Part shown: positions 26,414 through 34,906 of the stretch, piece after piece
Layout of the letters: each line of letters begins with the position of its first letter
How positions within the stretch are numbered: the stretch's first letter is position 1
Source: Halorubrum vacuolatum
GTDB lineage: Archaea > Halobacteriota > Halobacteria > Halobacteriales > Haloferacaceae
Direction of reading: 5' to 3'
Length of the DNA: 64,000 bases
Assembly (NCBI RefSeq): GCF_900188065.1
Contig: NZ_FZNQ01000012.1
Coordinates: forward strand, 31,920 to 95,919
Translations under genes and position numbers: made by a program
The notes under the pieces: generated by a model
Told to the model about the DNA's origin: nothing
Seen by the model: only the letters and a program-made list of their open reading frames with translations
The model's database searches: none

Positions 26414-27964
26414 ATGGACCTCTTTTGGCATCGTCGCGACCTCCGCGTCGCCGACAATCTCGGCCTGGCCACGGCCGCAGAACGCGGACCGATCGCGTCG
26501 GTCTTCGTCTTCGATACGGACGTCCTCGCCCACGCCAGCGACGTTCGCGTTCGCCGGCTGTTAGACGGCCTCGAAGCCCTGCGGGACGCCTACCGCGACC
26601 GTGGAAGCGACCTGCTGCTCGCCCACGGTGACCCCGCCTCGATCCTCCCGGCGCTCGCTGAGGGACTGGATGCCGACCGTGTCGTCTGGAACCGCGATTA
26701 CTCGGGACTCGCCCGGGAGCGCGACGCTCGCGTGCGGCGGGCGCTCGCCGAAGCCGGGGTCGAACGGGACGCACACCACGACGCGGTGTTACACACACCC
26801 GATTCGATCCGGACGAACGCGGGCGACCCGTACTCGGTGTACAGCTACTACTGGAAGAAGTGGCGCGACCGCGAGGTGGATGACCCCGTTCCCGCGCCCG
26901 ACGACGCCGACCTCCTCGATGACAATCGGCTTTCGGACGACCTCCGGGAGGCCGGGCTCCTCGGGCCAAACGACGACCGTGACGGAGACGGAAACGACGA
27001 GGGCGACGACGACCGTGACGGAGACGGAAACGACGAGGGCGACGACGTCCGTGTCGCCGTCGGCGAGCTGCCGCCGATGGAGGTGCTGGGCTTCGGGGAA
27101 CCCGACGTCGAACTGCAGCCCGCCGGGACGCACGCCGCACGCGAGCGGCTCGACGCGTTCCTCTCGGAGGCCGTCTTCAGTTACGTCGACGACCGCGACT
27201 ATCCGATCCGGGAGGGAACCTCACGGCTCTCGGCCGCGTTTAAATACGGCGAGATCGGGCCACGGGAGGTGTACGCCGAGACGGAACGGGCGAGGGAGGC
27301 CGCGACGGACCGGCCCGAGCCGAAGGCCGAAGCGAGCGTCGAGGAGTTCCAAGCGCAACTCGCCTGGCGGGAGTTCTACACGCAGGTGCTCTTTCACAAC
27401 CCCGAGGTCGTCACGGAGAACTACAAGACCTACGAGGAGCCGATCGACTGGCGCGATGACCCCGAGGAGATCGAGGCGTGGAAGCGAGGCGAGACGGGCT
27501 ATCCGATCGTCGACGCCGGGATGCGTCAACTCCTGGCGGAGGGATACATGCACAACCGCGTTCGGATGATCGTTGCCTCCTTCCTCACGAAGGATCTCCT
27601 CGCCGACTGGCGACACGGCTACGCGCACTTCCGCGACCGGCTCGCGGACCACGACACCGCGAACGACAACGGCGGCTGGCAGTGGGCCGCCTCGACCGGG
27701 ACCGACGCCCAGCCGTACTTCCGGATCTTCAACCCGATGACGCAGGGCGAACGCTACGATCCCGATGCCGAGTACATCACGACGTACGTCCCCGAACTCC
27801 GTGGCGTCGAACCCGACCTCATCCACGAGTGGCCCGACCTGCTGGCCGTCCAGCGAGCCAACGCCGCCCCCGAGTATCCCGACCCGATCGTCGATCACGC
27901 CGAGCGGCGCGAACGGGCGCTCGCGATGTATAAACGGGCGCGTGGTGAGGATCCCGACGCGTAG
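26414..27964 (+). CDS. phr: Class I deoxyribodipyrimidine photolyase
   Basis: A 516-residue light-dependent DNA repair enzyme that splits cyclobutane pyrimidine dimers using FADH. The N-terminal antenna domain opens with LFWHRRDLRVADN. The FAD domain shows KYGEIGPREVY, EEFQAQLAWREFY, GMRQLLAEGYMHNRVRMIVASFL and NGGWQWAASTGTDAQPYFRIFNP, matching class I CPD enzymes (Trp in WQW near the dimer). Residues about 185-215 are an acidic insertion that includes a perfect duplication of 12 residues. Together with the Cry-DASH gene at 20932 this gives two photolyase-family proteins within 7 kb, fitting a strongly sunlit habitat. Confidence 0.93.
   Translation: MDLFWHRRDLRVADNLGLATAAERGPIASVFVFDTDVLAHASDVRVRRLLDGLEALRDAYRDRGSDLLLAHGDPASILPALAEGLDADRVVWNRDYSGLARERDARVRRALAEAGVERDAHHDAVLHTPDSIRTNAGDPYSVYSYYWKKWRDREVDDPVPAPDDADLLDDNRLSDDLREAGLLGPNDDRDGDGNDEGDDDRDGDGNDEGDDVRVAVGELPPMEVLGFGEPDVELQPAGTHAARERLDAFLSEAVFSYVDDRDYPIREGTSRLSAAFKYGEIGPREVYAETERAREAATDRPEPKAEASVEEFQAQLAWREFYTQVLFHNPEVVTENYKTYEEPIDWRDDPEEIEAWKRGETGYPIVDAGMRQLLAEGYMHNRVRMIVASFLTKDLLADWRHGYAHFRDRLADHDTANDNGGWQWAASTGTDAQPYFRIFNPMTQGERYDPDAEYITTYVPELRGVEPDLIHEWPDLLAVQRANAAPEYPDPIVDHAERRERALAMYKRARGEDPDA
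26972..27043 (+). repeat. Perfect 36-bp tandem duplication inside the photolyase gene
   Basis: Two identical 36-base copies (26972-27007, 27008-27043) each encode DDRDGDGNDEGD, adding 12 residues without changing the frame. Confidence 0.95.
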
Positions 27965-28008
27965 ACCGGGCGCGTGGTGAGGAACCAAATGATCCTCCCG
28001 ACGCGTAG
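27935..28008 (+). repeat. Imperfect tandem duplication spanning the photolyase stop codon
   Basis: The last 30 bases of the gene including the TAG stop (27935-27964) recur at 27967-28008, with about 12 extra bases (ACCAAATGATCC) in the middle. The second copy is outside the coding region. Confidence 0.85.
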
Positions 28009-28063
28009 CGCTCCGTACTGCGTGGGGGAAGCGCCTTATCCACGGCAGCCATAGCGCCGATCG

Positions 28064-28738
28064 ATGGACATCGACGTGTTGCTGTACGACGGCTTCGATG
28101 AGATCGACGGCATCGCGCCGTACGAGGTGTTCGACTACGCGCTGACGTACGCGGCCGAGGAGGCCGCAGCCGACGCCGACGACGAGCCGGAGCCGGTCGG
28201 ACGCGTGCGCTACGTGACGCACTCGGCGCGTGAGACCGTAACGGCGAGCCATGGCACGCGGGTCGGGATCGACGGGACGCTCCCCGATCCCGAGTCGACG
28301 GACGCCCCCGACCTGCTCGTCGTTCCCGGCGGGGGCTGGAACGCCCGCGATGAGGAGGCCAGCGCGTGGGCGGAGGCACAACGCGGTGACATCCCGCGGG
28401 CGCTCGCGGCCTACCACGATGCCGGTGTCCGGATCGCCACCGTCTGCACCGGATCGATGCTGCTCGCGACGGCGGGGATCACCGACGGCCGGCGGACGAT
28501 CACCCACGCCGGCGCCGTGGAGGAGCTTCGAGAGTCGGGGGCGAACGTCGTTGAGGCGCGCGTCGTCGACGACGGCGACCTCGTCACCGCCGGCGGGGTG
28601 ACCTCGGGGATCGACCTCGCGTTATATCTCGTCGAACTGGAGCTGGGCGAGACCGTGGCGGATCGGGTCGCGACCGTGTTGGAACACGAGCGTCGGGGTG
28701 GGATCGCCCGTCGGTCAGATGAAAAACCGGGTGTATAA
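28064..28738 (+). CDS. DJ-1/PfpI family protein
   Basis: A 224-residue class I glutamine amidotransferase-like protein. It opens with MDIDVLLYDGFDEIDGIAPYEVF, typical of DJ-1/PfpI and of AraC-type N-terminal domains. The nucleophile elbow is ATVCTGSMLLATAG with the reactive cysteine, and the conserved glutamate is in the YDGFDEIDG region. These proteins act as proteases, deglycases or thiol sensors; which applies here is unknown. Its 3' end overlaps by 24 bases with a small membrane-protein gene on the other strand. Confidence 0.85.
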   Translation: MDIDVLLYDGFDEIDGIAPYEVFDYALTYAAEEAAADADDEPEPVGRVRYVTHSARETVTASHGTRVGIDGTLPDPESTDAPDLLVVPGGGWNARDEEASAWAEAQRGDIPRALAAYHDAGVRIATVCTGSMLLATAGITDGRRTITHAGAVEELRESGANVVEARVVDDGDLVTAGGVTSGIDLALYLVELELGETVADRVATVLEHERRGGIARRSDEKPGV

Positions 28739-28846
28739 AAGCAGCAGTACCGAGACGACGCTCACGAGCAGGATCCAGCCGACGATGATGATCCCGACCT
28801 GTCGCATCGTCATCTCTTCGCCGCTGAGGATCTCACCGATACCCAT
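28715..28846 (-). CDS. 43-residue single-span membrane protein
   Basis: A short reading frame encodes a hydrophilic N-terminal stretch (MGIGEILSGEEMTMRQ) and one strong membrane helix (VGIIIVGWILLVSVVSVLLLLY) ending TRFFI. A strong TATA box (28868-28878) lies about 26 bases upstream of its ATG, giving a leaderless mRNA. The gene overlaps the 3' end of the DJ-1 gene tail to tail. I do not recognise a family. The promoter and hydrophobicity support a real gene. Confidence 0.65.
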   Translation of the reverse strand: MGIGEILSGEEMTMRQVGIIIVGWILLVSVVSVLLLLYTRFFI

Positions 28847-28867
28847 GACCTCGCCCACGGCACCCCA

Positions 28868-28878
28868 TTATATAAAAG
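28868..28878 (-). promoter_or_regulatory. TATA box for the 43-residue membrane protein
   Basis: Minus-strand CTTTTATATAA, centred about 26 bases upstream of ATG 28846, is a near-ideal haloarchaeal TATA element. Confidence 0.65.
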
Positions 28879-28918
28879 ATCGGCTCTGCGTGTCGGGTTG
28901 CTGAGAGCGGGCGGGACG

Positions 28919-29320
28919 TCACCCCTCGACGGTGATCACCGTACAGTCCAGTTTCTCCCGCAGGTAGCCGTCGATATCGGGGTCCGAGAGGAGCTTCTGG
29001 ACCATCCGCCGCCAGCGCCCCGCCTGCTTCGACCCGATGACGACGACATCGGCTCCCTCGGCGGCGACCTCCTCTAAGATCGTCTCCTCGACGAGGAATC
29101 CCCGCCTGACGACGTAACGAGCGCGGTCGAGTCGCCCAAGTCGCCGTTCGATTGACTGTTTGAGCTCCGTTCGGGTGACATGGCGGCTGTTCTGATAGAG
29201 GTCAACGTGCAGGATGGTGAGGTCGGCGTCGCGTTCCTCGGCCACCCGGACCGCCTCTCGGAGCGTCGCCTCCGAGTGGCTCGACGGCGGATATCGAACG
29301 GGAACCACGACCAACGTCAT
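28919..29320 (-). CDS. Universal stress protein (UspA family)
   Basis: A 133-residue UspA-type protein. It begins LVVVPVRYPPSSHSEATLREAVRVAEERDADLTILHVD and ends ADVVVIGSKQAGRWRRMVQKLLSDPDIDGYLREKLDCTVITV. The usual G-2x-G-9x-G(S/T) ATP loop is not clean here (GSKQAGRW...), so ATP binding is uncertain. It is unlike the Usp at 9959, being a distant paralog. A TATA box lies about 25 bases upstream of ATG 29320. Confidence 0.8.
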   Translation of the reverse strand: MTLVVVPVRYPPSSHSEATLREAVRVAEERDADLTILHVDLYQNSRHVTRTELKQSIERRLGRLDRARYVVRRGFLVEETILEEVAAEGADVVVIGSKQAGRWRRMVQKLLSDPDIDGYLREKLDCTVITVEG

Positions 29321-29338
29321 AATAAATGGGTCGGCCCC

Positions 29339-29351
29339 TCAATATAAATAC
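29339..29351 (-). promoter_or_regulatory. TATA box for the universal stress protein gene
   Basis: Minus-strand GTATTTATATTG is centred about 25 bases upstream of ATG 29320. Confidence 0.6.
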
Positions 29352-29399
29352 GCTGTCGGTTCGACCGCGACCGCGACGACCGGCTGGTCACGGATCGCA

Positions 29400-30425
29400 T
29401 CAGATCGCGTCTTCGTCGGACGGCGACTGGTCGCTCGCGAGGGCCCGCCGCGTCGCCTCGTCGACCTCGACGAGGTGACAGAGGGGATTGCCGGGGTAGA
29501 CGACCGGGTTCTCCAGCACGCCGATGAGCAGCCCGGTGAAGGGCGCCTCAACGCCAAACGGTTCCTCTTTGAACGGGTTGGTGATCGTCGCGATCCGGTC
29601 GCCCTCGTTAACGAGCGACCCGCTCTCGTAGTGGGTATCGACGATGCCGCCCACGTCGGCACGGAGCCACGTCTTCTCACCGGGTTCCGAGACGATGGTC
29701 CGCCAGCCGGGCCAGCGGACCGTCGTCGACGTCAGCATTTCGTACTCCGCGAAGACGGAGCGGACGCCCGCCAGCGCGTCGTCGATGAGCTCACGTTGGA
29801 ACCGGTGGGCCTCGCCCATCTCGATCGTGATGGTGGGGATCCCGTCCGCGGTCGCCTCGCCGCGGAGCGTCCCGGTCGGACCGGGGCTGTCGAGGATCAC
29901 GCTCGAGCCGAACGCCAACGCCAGCCGATGGACGCCCACGTCCGTCATGTCGCCACGGACGTGGAGCATGTTCGTCCGGCCGCGGGTGGAGGTGTGAAAG
30001 TCGAGGCCGAAATCACATGGCGCGATGAAGTTCGAGTAGATCCGGTGAGCCATCCGCTTCGAACTCGTCGAGCCCGCTTTCCCCGGAAACGATCGGTTGA
30101 GATCCCGATCGTAGACGGGGAGATAGCGCTGTTGGGCGAGGAAGCCGGGGACGTTGAGCACGGGCAGACAGACGAGGGTACCCGCGAGTTCGGAGAGATC
30201 CCACTCGTGGGCGACCTCGCGGACGACCTCGATGCCGTTGAGTTCGTCGCCGTGGGCGGCCGCGGAAAGGAACGCCGTCGGTCCGTCGTGCTCGCCGTTC
30301 ACGATCGTCACCGGGATCCGCACCGGGTCGCCGAGGTAGGTCTCGCTGATTCCGTACCGGATGTTCTGGGTCTCACCCGGCGCGACCGCGCCGCCGTTGT
30401 AGGTGAAGACCCCGTCATCGCTCAT
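29400..30425 (-). CDS. Succinylglutamate desuccinylase/aspartoacylase family protein
   Basis: A 341-residue zinc carboxypeptidase-like hydrolase of the AstE/AspA family. The metal site is visible: AAAHGDELNG (His and Glu of the HxxE pattern) and DFHTSTRG (the later His). The C-terminal half carries a beta-barrel segment (GGIVDTHYESGSLVNEGDRIATI) similar to biotinyl/lipoyl-like folds. The start is ATG 30425 (MSDDGVFTYNGG), which places a TATA box about 29 bases upstream; the longer frame would include that box. The natural amide substrate is unknown. Confidence 0.85.
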   Translation of the reverse strand: MSDDGVFTYNGGAVAPGETQNIRYGISETYLGDPVRIPVTIVNGEHDGPTAFLSAAAHGDELNGIEVVREVAHEWDLSELAGTLVCLPVLNVPGFLAQQRYLPVYDRDLNRSFPGKAGSTSSKRMAHRIYSNFIAPCDFGLDFHTSTRGRTNMLHVRGDMTDVGVHRLALAFGSSVILDSPGPTGTLRGEATADGIPTITIEMGEAHRFQRELIDDALAGVRSVFAEYEMLTSTTVRWPGWRTIVSEPGEKTWLRADVGGIVDTHYESGSLVNEGDRIATITNPFKEEPFGVEAPFTGLLIGVLENPVVYPGNPLCHLVEVDEATRRALASDQSPSDEDAI

Positions 30426-30448
30426 GTTCCACCGGAACCGGGGGTTGG

Positions 30449-30459
30449 GTATATATATG
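30449..30459 (-). promoter_or_regulatory. TATA box for the aspartoacylase-family gene
   Basis: TCATATATATA on the minus strand is centred about 29 bases before ATG 30425. Confidence 0.65.
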
Positions 30460-30656
30460 ACGGCCGTGACAGCGGTACACATGATCGATCGGGAGGAACC
30501 TGATCCGCACGCAGCCGCGTGACGGCCGCGTCGGCCCGACGGTAGCGACCGTGCTGAGGAAGGCGAGCGCTCACGAACCGTCGGACGATCCCGCCGCCCT
30601 TATAAGTAAAGACGGCTGTATTCCCGCGTATCACCGATTTCGGGCTACGGGTTCGG

Positions 30657-31454
30657 ATGGCGGTCGTGGGATCGCTCCTGGCGGCGTTGTACTTCGCCGT
30701 CGGCATCGTCGGGCTCGCCGTGTTGGGCACCGGCGCGTGGCCGATCGTGGCGCTCTTGCTCCTTACGTTCCCCGTGCTCCAGTATAAGTTCGGAACGTGG
30801 ATGGCGACGCGGAAGGCCGAGGAGATGCCGAACGAGGGGGGATACGCCGAGATCCACCGGATGACCGAGTCGCTGGCGCGAGATATGGGCATCCCGAAAC
30901 CACGGCTGATGGTGATGTCAATGGGCGTCCCGAACGCGTACGCGACCGGCCGGAAGGGCGACGGCGTCGTCGTCGTGAGCGAGGAACTGATCCGCCTGCT
31001 GCGGCGGGACGAACTGGAGGGCGTGATCGCTCACGAACTCGCACACATCAAAAACCGGGACGTGTTGATGATGACCGTCGGCAGCTCCATCGGGATGATG
31101 GTCGGCTGGGCGGTCTACTTCGTCTACGTCTTCGTCGGCGAGGACAACCCGGGCGGCTTCCTCGTCGGCTGGGCGCTCTCGATCGTCGCCCAGATGCTCG
31201 TCACCGTCCTCGTGATGGCGATCTCACGCTACCGCGAGTACGTCGCCGATGACGACGCACGCCGGCACATTGGAGGCGGCGATCCCCTCGCACGGGCGCT
31301 CGAAAAGATCTCCTCGGGATCGGAGGGCCGCGACTCCGCCGTCGATGACGCCACCGCCGCCCTCTGTATCTTCAACAGCGAGCGCGGGCTGCTCGCGTCC
31401 GCCTTTGCGACCCACCCGCCGACGGAGAAGCGGATCGAGCGGCTGCGGAGCTGA
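30657..31454 (+). CDS. htpX: HtpX-like membrane zinc protease (M48)
   Basis: A 265-residue membrane metalloprotease for quality control of membrane proteins. Two N-terminal helices (VVGSLLAALYFAVGIVGLAVLG and VALLLLTFPVLQYKF) are followed by the zinc site HELAHIKNRD, a further helix pair, and the third ligand region SRYREYVADDDARRH. The C-terminal HPPTEKRIERL is the M48 tail. A TATA-like TTATAAG lies at about 30599, giving a leader of about 30 bases. Size and layout match archaeal HtpX. Confidence 0.92.
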   Translation: MAVVGSLLAALYFAVGIVGLAVLGTGAWPIVALLLLTFPVLQYKFGTWMATRKAEEMPNEGGYAEIHRMTESLARDMGIPKPRLMVMSMGVPNAYATGRKGDGVVVVSEELIRLLRRDELEGVIAHELAHIKNRDVLMMTVGSSIGMMVGWAVYFVYVFVGEDNPGGFLVGWALSIVAQMLVTVLVMAISRYREYVADDDARRHIGGGDPLARALEKISSGSEGRDSAVDDATAALCIFNSERGLLASAFATHPPTEKRIERLRS

Positions 31455-31483
31455 TCGGTTCACTGGAGGCTGCTGGGAACAGC

Positions 31484-31780
31484 CTACAGCCGTTCACCGC
31501 ATCCGCGACACTGCCGCACGCCGGGCAGGTTCTGTTTCTCACAGAACGGACAGCGACGGGCGCCCGGATGCGACGCGGTCGCCGTCGCGAGCACGTCGGC
31601 CGCGGAGGGCGCGGGCTGTTCATCGAGAACGCCACGGGCGACCATCACGTCGATCAGCCGATCGTCGCGCAGCCACATCAGGAACCGCCAAAAGCCGAGG
31701 AACAGCAGCGTCGGGCCGACCATCGCGACGCCGGCGACGAACAGCCGAAAGGCGATCTCCGCCGTCGAGAGTTCGGCCAT
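31484..31780 (-). CDS. Membrane protein with C-terminal double zinc knuckle
   Basis: A 98-residue protein with one membrane segment (LFVAGVAMVGPTLLFLGFWRFLMWL) near the N-terminus, a linker, and a C-terminal zinc ribbon (CPFCEKQNLPGVRQCRGCG). The ribbon should face the cytoplasm. This layout is common among haloarchaeal proteins of unknown function. It converges on htpX with a 29-base gap. Confidence 0.7.
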   Translation of the reverse strand: MAELSTAEIAFRLFVAGVAMVGPTLLFLGFWRFLMWLRDDRLIDVMVARGVLDEQPAPSAADVLATATASHPGARRCPFCEKQNLPGVRQCRGCGERL

Positions 31781-31887
31781 ATGTGTGTTATGTGACTCAG
31801 TGACAAAGTTCGTTTCGCCGAACGGTTATCGATGATCCGCAAGCCACAGGCGACCGCCGACAAGTCGCGCACGACCGCCGACAAACG

Positions 31888-32691
31888 TCAGGCAAGCCGC
31901 ATCCGATCGAGCAGTTCGGCGGTGGCGTCCGAACCGAACCGTAACGGTCGTCGCCACCACGGTCCCTTCCCGGAATCCGATGACCGTTCAGTCACGAGGC
32001 GGTTCGCCTCGACGCCAGCTCCCGGTGTACTTAACGGCACGACCCGATCGAACAGTCCCGACGCCTCCCGCTCGCCGGCGACGATCATCCGTGCATCGAA
32101 CGGATCGCGTTTGAGATGGGCGTTGGTGGGGGCGACTTCGGCGGCCTCATCCCGCGTCGGTTCCGAGAGGACACGATCGATCCGCATCGCGGCGAAGAGA
32201 TACGCACCCCAGTCGGGTGCGAGGGCGTCGGCGACCGGGACACCTTCTTCGGCGAGCCAGTCGCCACTCCGACCGTCGGCACCTGCGTCGCTCACCGTTT
32301 CCTCGCCGGGTCCCCGCCAATCCGCGGGGCGCAGCGTGAGCGTCGCATAAAACAGGAGCCAGTCGCCGGGTCCGAGCGTCGCGATCGGTCCCGCCTTCAC
32401 GCCGAAGGGATCGCCGTACGTCGCCCGCTCACGCCCGTGGACGTCGGGAAACTCCGGGTCCGCGTGGATCGGCGTCCCCAGCAGTGTATTCGGGAGTGAG
32501 AACGGGACGTCGAGGTCACCGTAGGTCGGAAGCGGTTCGTCCGTCGGGAACCCCTCACGCGGACGGGTCGGTGCATCCTCCGGGATCGGCACGTACGCGA
32601 ACGACCCGTCCGGATACACCGGACCGCGAAACCCCGGTTCGTTGGTGTTGGCGGCGACGTTGACCGCGACGGCGCGTGGCCTACCCCCCAT
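31888..32691 (-). CDS. Conserved protein, possibly Nmad3-like
   Basis: A 267-residue soluble protein. It opens with RAVAVNVAANTNEPGFRGPVYPDGSFAYVPIPE, has TYGDLD and DPEFPDVHGRERATYGDPFG, and GDWLLFYATL. From memory this pattern (ILPDG...PIP, TYGDL, DPD) resembles the nucleotide-modification-associated domain family Nmad3, but I cannot confirm it. The reading frame is open for 84 codons before ATG 32691, but those would lie over the upstream transferase gene; even the chosen start overlaps that gene by 11 bases, so the two are an operon. Confidence 0.65.
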   Translation of the reverse strand: MGGRPRAVAVNVAANTNEPGFRGPVYPDGSFAYVPIPEDAPTRPREGFPTDEPLPTYGDLDVPFSLPNTLLGTPIHADPEFPDVHGRERATYGDPFGVKAGPIATLGPGDWLLFYATLTLRPADWRGPGEETVSDAGADGRSGDWLAEEGVPVADALAPDWGAYLFAAMRIDRVLSEPTRDEAAEVAPTNAHLKRDPFDARMIVAGEREASGLFDRVVPLSTPGAGVEANRLVTERSSDSGKGPWWRRPLRFGSDATAELLDRMRLA

Positions 32692-33589
32692 CGGAGGCGT
32701 CGAGATCGCGTTTGAACTCGTCGAACCTATCGAGGTCCTCGGGAAGTTCGTAGGGGATCTCCCGTTCGTCCTGCCGGTTCTGGAGCTTTCCGTCGGGGAG
32801 CTCCTCGGCGACATCCTCCCAGCCGGGTTTGACGCGTACGCTCCGGGCGGGCATGCCGACGACGACGTGGTGCGCCGGGACGTCACCCTGCACGACGGCG
32901 CGTCCGCCGACGACGCTGTTCTCACCGATCCGGCAACCGGCACGCACCATCGCGTCGTAGGTGACGCGGGCGTCGTCCTCGACTATCGTGTGGAAGTTCC
33001 GGACCTCGGTCTGGTCGACGATGTCGTGATCGTGGCTGTAGATGTGGACGCCGTCGGAGATGGAGACGCGGTCGCCGATCGTGAGCGCCCCGCGATCGTC
33101 GAGGTGGACGTCGTCGTGAATTACGACGTTGTCGCCGACCTCGATGTTGTGGCCGTAGGTGAACGAGATGCCCTTGAAGAAGCGACAGTTGTCCCCACAC
33201 TCCGCGAAGAGGTGTTTCCCCAGCATCTGTCGGAACCGGAGCGCGAACTCGACGTTGTCGGCCATCGGCGTCGCGTCGAACTGCCGCCAGAGCCACTGGA
33301 GGTGTTTCGAGCGCTGGAATTTCGATTCGTCCTTTTCGGCGTAGTACTCCGATTCGAGCGTCGCGTTGCAGGGATCATAGCCCTGGAGGCGGACGCGTTC
33401 AGCCGGCGTGACCTCCTCGCCGTCGGTCCAGGCCTCCCACGCCTCGCGATCCCCGAACAGATCGATCAGGACGTCCCTGACGACTTCACAGGTGTCCTCC
33501 TCCGAGGAGAGCCGCTCGTCCACCTCGCTGATGAAGCCTCGGACACCGGCCTCCGCCGAGTCGGGAAGGGACACGTGTCGCTTGGTCAT
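32681..33589 (-). CDS. Hexapeptide-repeat acyltransferase-like protein
   Basis: A 302-residue protein with a left-handed beta-helix built from hexapeptide repeats in its second half (IEVGDNVVIHDDVHLDDRGALTIGDRVSISDGVHIYSHDHDI ... IGENSVVGGRAVVQGDVPAHHVVVGMPARSV). The HxHD region is typical of acetyl-CoA-dependent O-acetyltransferases. The N-terminal 100 residues are helical and not recognised. The start is ATG 33589 (MTKRHVSLPD). Its 3' end overlaps the next gene, so they are co-transcribed. The acceptor is unknown. Confidence 0.8.
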   Translation of the reverse strand: MTKRHVSLPDSAEAGVRGFISEVDERLSSEEDTCEVVRDVLIDLFGDREAWEAWTDGEEVTPAERVRLQGYDPCNATLESEYYAEKDESKFQRSKHLQWLWRQFDATPMADNVEFALRFRQMLGKHLFAECGDNCRFFKGISFTYGHNIEVGDNVVIHDDVHLDDRGALTIGDRVSISDGVHIYSHDHDIVDQTEVRNFHTIVEDDARVTYDAMVRAGCRIGENSVVGGRAVVQGDVPAHHVVVGMPARSVRVKPGWEDVAEELPDGKLQNRQDEREIPYELPEDLDRFDEFKRDLDASDGG

Positions 33590-33655
33590 TGACCGGCCTT
33601 CGCGGGCGAGCCTCAAAGGGATTCGGTTCCCGGTCGGTCGGGGATGGGCGATTCC

Positions 33656-34906
33656 CTACTCGGCGTACAGGGGGTGGTCCGCACAGAGTTCAAGGACGCG
33701 TTCGCCGACCTCCTCGATCACCGCCTCGTCGTCGTGGTTGTCGACAACGCGGTAGATCAGATCGCCGACTTCCTCCATCGCAGCCCCGTCGAATCCGCGC
33801 GTCGTGAGTCCCGCGGTGCCGGCACGGATACCCGAGGGATCAAACGGCGAACGGGTCTCACCAGGCACGGTGTTACCGTTGAGGATGATCCCGGCCTCCG
33901 TGAGTGCGTCCTCCGCGTCGCCGCCCGACAGGTCCGGATGGGAGTCACGGAGGTCAACCAACACGAGATGGGTGTCAGTCCCGCCGGAGACGAGCGAGAG
34001 GCCATGATCGACGAGCGTCTCCCCGAGCGTCTCGGCGTTGTCGACGACCGCCTGCGCGTACGCCTCGAACTCGGGAGTGAGCGCCTCTTTAAACCCGACC
34101 GCCTTTCCGGCGACGTTGTGCATCAGAGGACCGCCCTGCCCACCGGGGAAGACGGCCTGATCGATCTCGTCTGCGTACTCGGCGTCACACATCACGATCC
34201 CGCCGCGGCCGGCCCGGATCGTCTTGTGTGTCGATCCCGTGACGAAGTCGGCGATCCCCACCGGGGAGGGATGGACGCCGGCGGCAACCAGCCCCGTGAT
34301 GTGTGCGATGTCGGCGAGGTGGTAGGCGTCGACGGCGTCGGCGGCCGCCTGGATCCGCTCCCAATCGACCGCGCGGGGATACGCGGAGTAGCCGGAGACG
34401 ATGATATCGGGGCCGAAGGACTCCGCCAGTTCGGCCAGCCCGTCGTAATCGATCCGGCCCGTTTCGGGGTCGACCTCGTACTGTTCGACGGTGTACATCT
34501 GCCCGGTGAAGTTCGCCGGATGTCCGTGCGAGAGGTGACCACCGTGGGTCAACTCGAGCGAGAGGATCTTATCGCCCGGATCAAGCATCGCGTGGTAGAC
34601 CGCCTGGTTCGCCTGCGTCCCGGAGTGTGGCTGAACGTTGACGTGTTCTGCACCCCACAGCTCCGTCGCCCGATCGATGGCGAGCTGCTCGATCTCGTCG
34701 GCGTACGCACAGCCCGCGTAGTAGCGCTCGCCGGGATACCCCTCCGCGTATTTGTTCGTCAGGACGCTCCCTTGTGCCTCCAAGACGGCCTCGCTGACGT
34801 GATTCTCGCTTGCGATCATCGCCAACGTCTCCTCCTGACGCTCCCGTTCACCGATCAGTGCGTCGGCGACAGCCGTGTCGACCGTTCGGACCGAGTCGTA
34901 GTCCAT
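33656..34906 (-). CDS. glyA: Serine hydroxymethyltransferase
   Basis: A 416-residue PLP enzyme that interconverts serine and glycine with a tetrahydrofolate-type carrier. Visible are ASENHVSEAVLEAQGSVLTNKYAEGYPGERYYAGC, the substrate region HVNVQPHSG, and the PLP lysine in TGSTHKTIRAGRGG. The length and motifs match the family. It ends 66 bases before the transferase gene and is transcribed the same way. Downstream folate genes are not in this window. Confidence 0.96.
   Translation of the reverse strand: MDYDSVRTVDTAVADALIGERERQEETLAMIASENHVSEAVLEAQGSVLTNKYAEGYPGERYYAGCAYADEIEQLAIDRATELWGAEHVNVQPHSGTQANQAVYHAMLDPGDKILSLELTHGGHLSHGHPANFTGQMYTVEQYEVDPETGRIDYDGLAELAESFGPDIIVSGYSAYPRAVDWERIQAAADAVDAYHLADIAHITGLVAAGVHPSPVGIADFVTGSTHKTIRAGRGGIVMCDAEYADEIDQAVFPGGQGGPLMHNVAGKAVGFKEALTPEFEAYAQAVVDNAETLGETLVDHGLSLVSGGTDTHLVLVDLRDSHPDLSGGDAEDALTEAGIILNGNTVPGETRSPFDPSGIRAGTAGLTTRGFDGAAMEEVGDLIYRVVDNHDDEAVIEEVGERVLELCADHPLYAE

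Noticed and set aside
27221..28507. A 428-codon antisense frame over the photolyase and DJ-1 genes
   Set aside because: The photolyase and DJ-1 motifs are on the plus strand; the antisense frame has none.
29214..30503. A 429-codon plus-strand frame over the aspartoacylase-family gene
   Set aside because: The minus-strand gene has its metal ligands, start and TATA box; the plus frame looks like a shadow.
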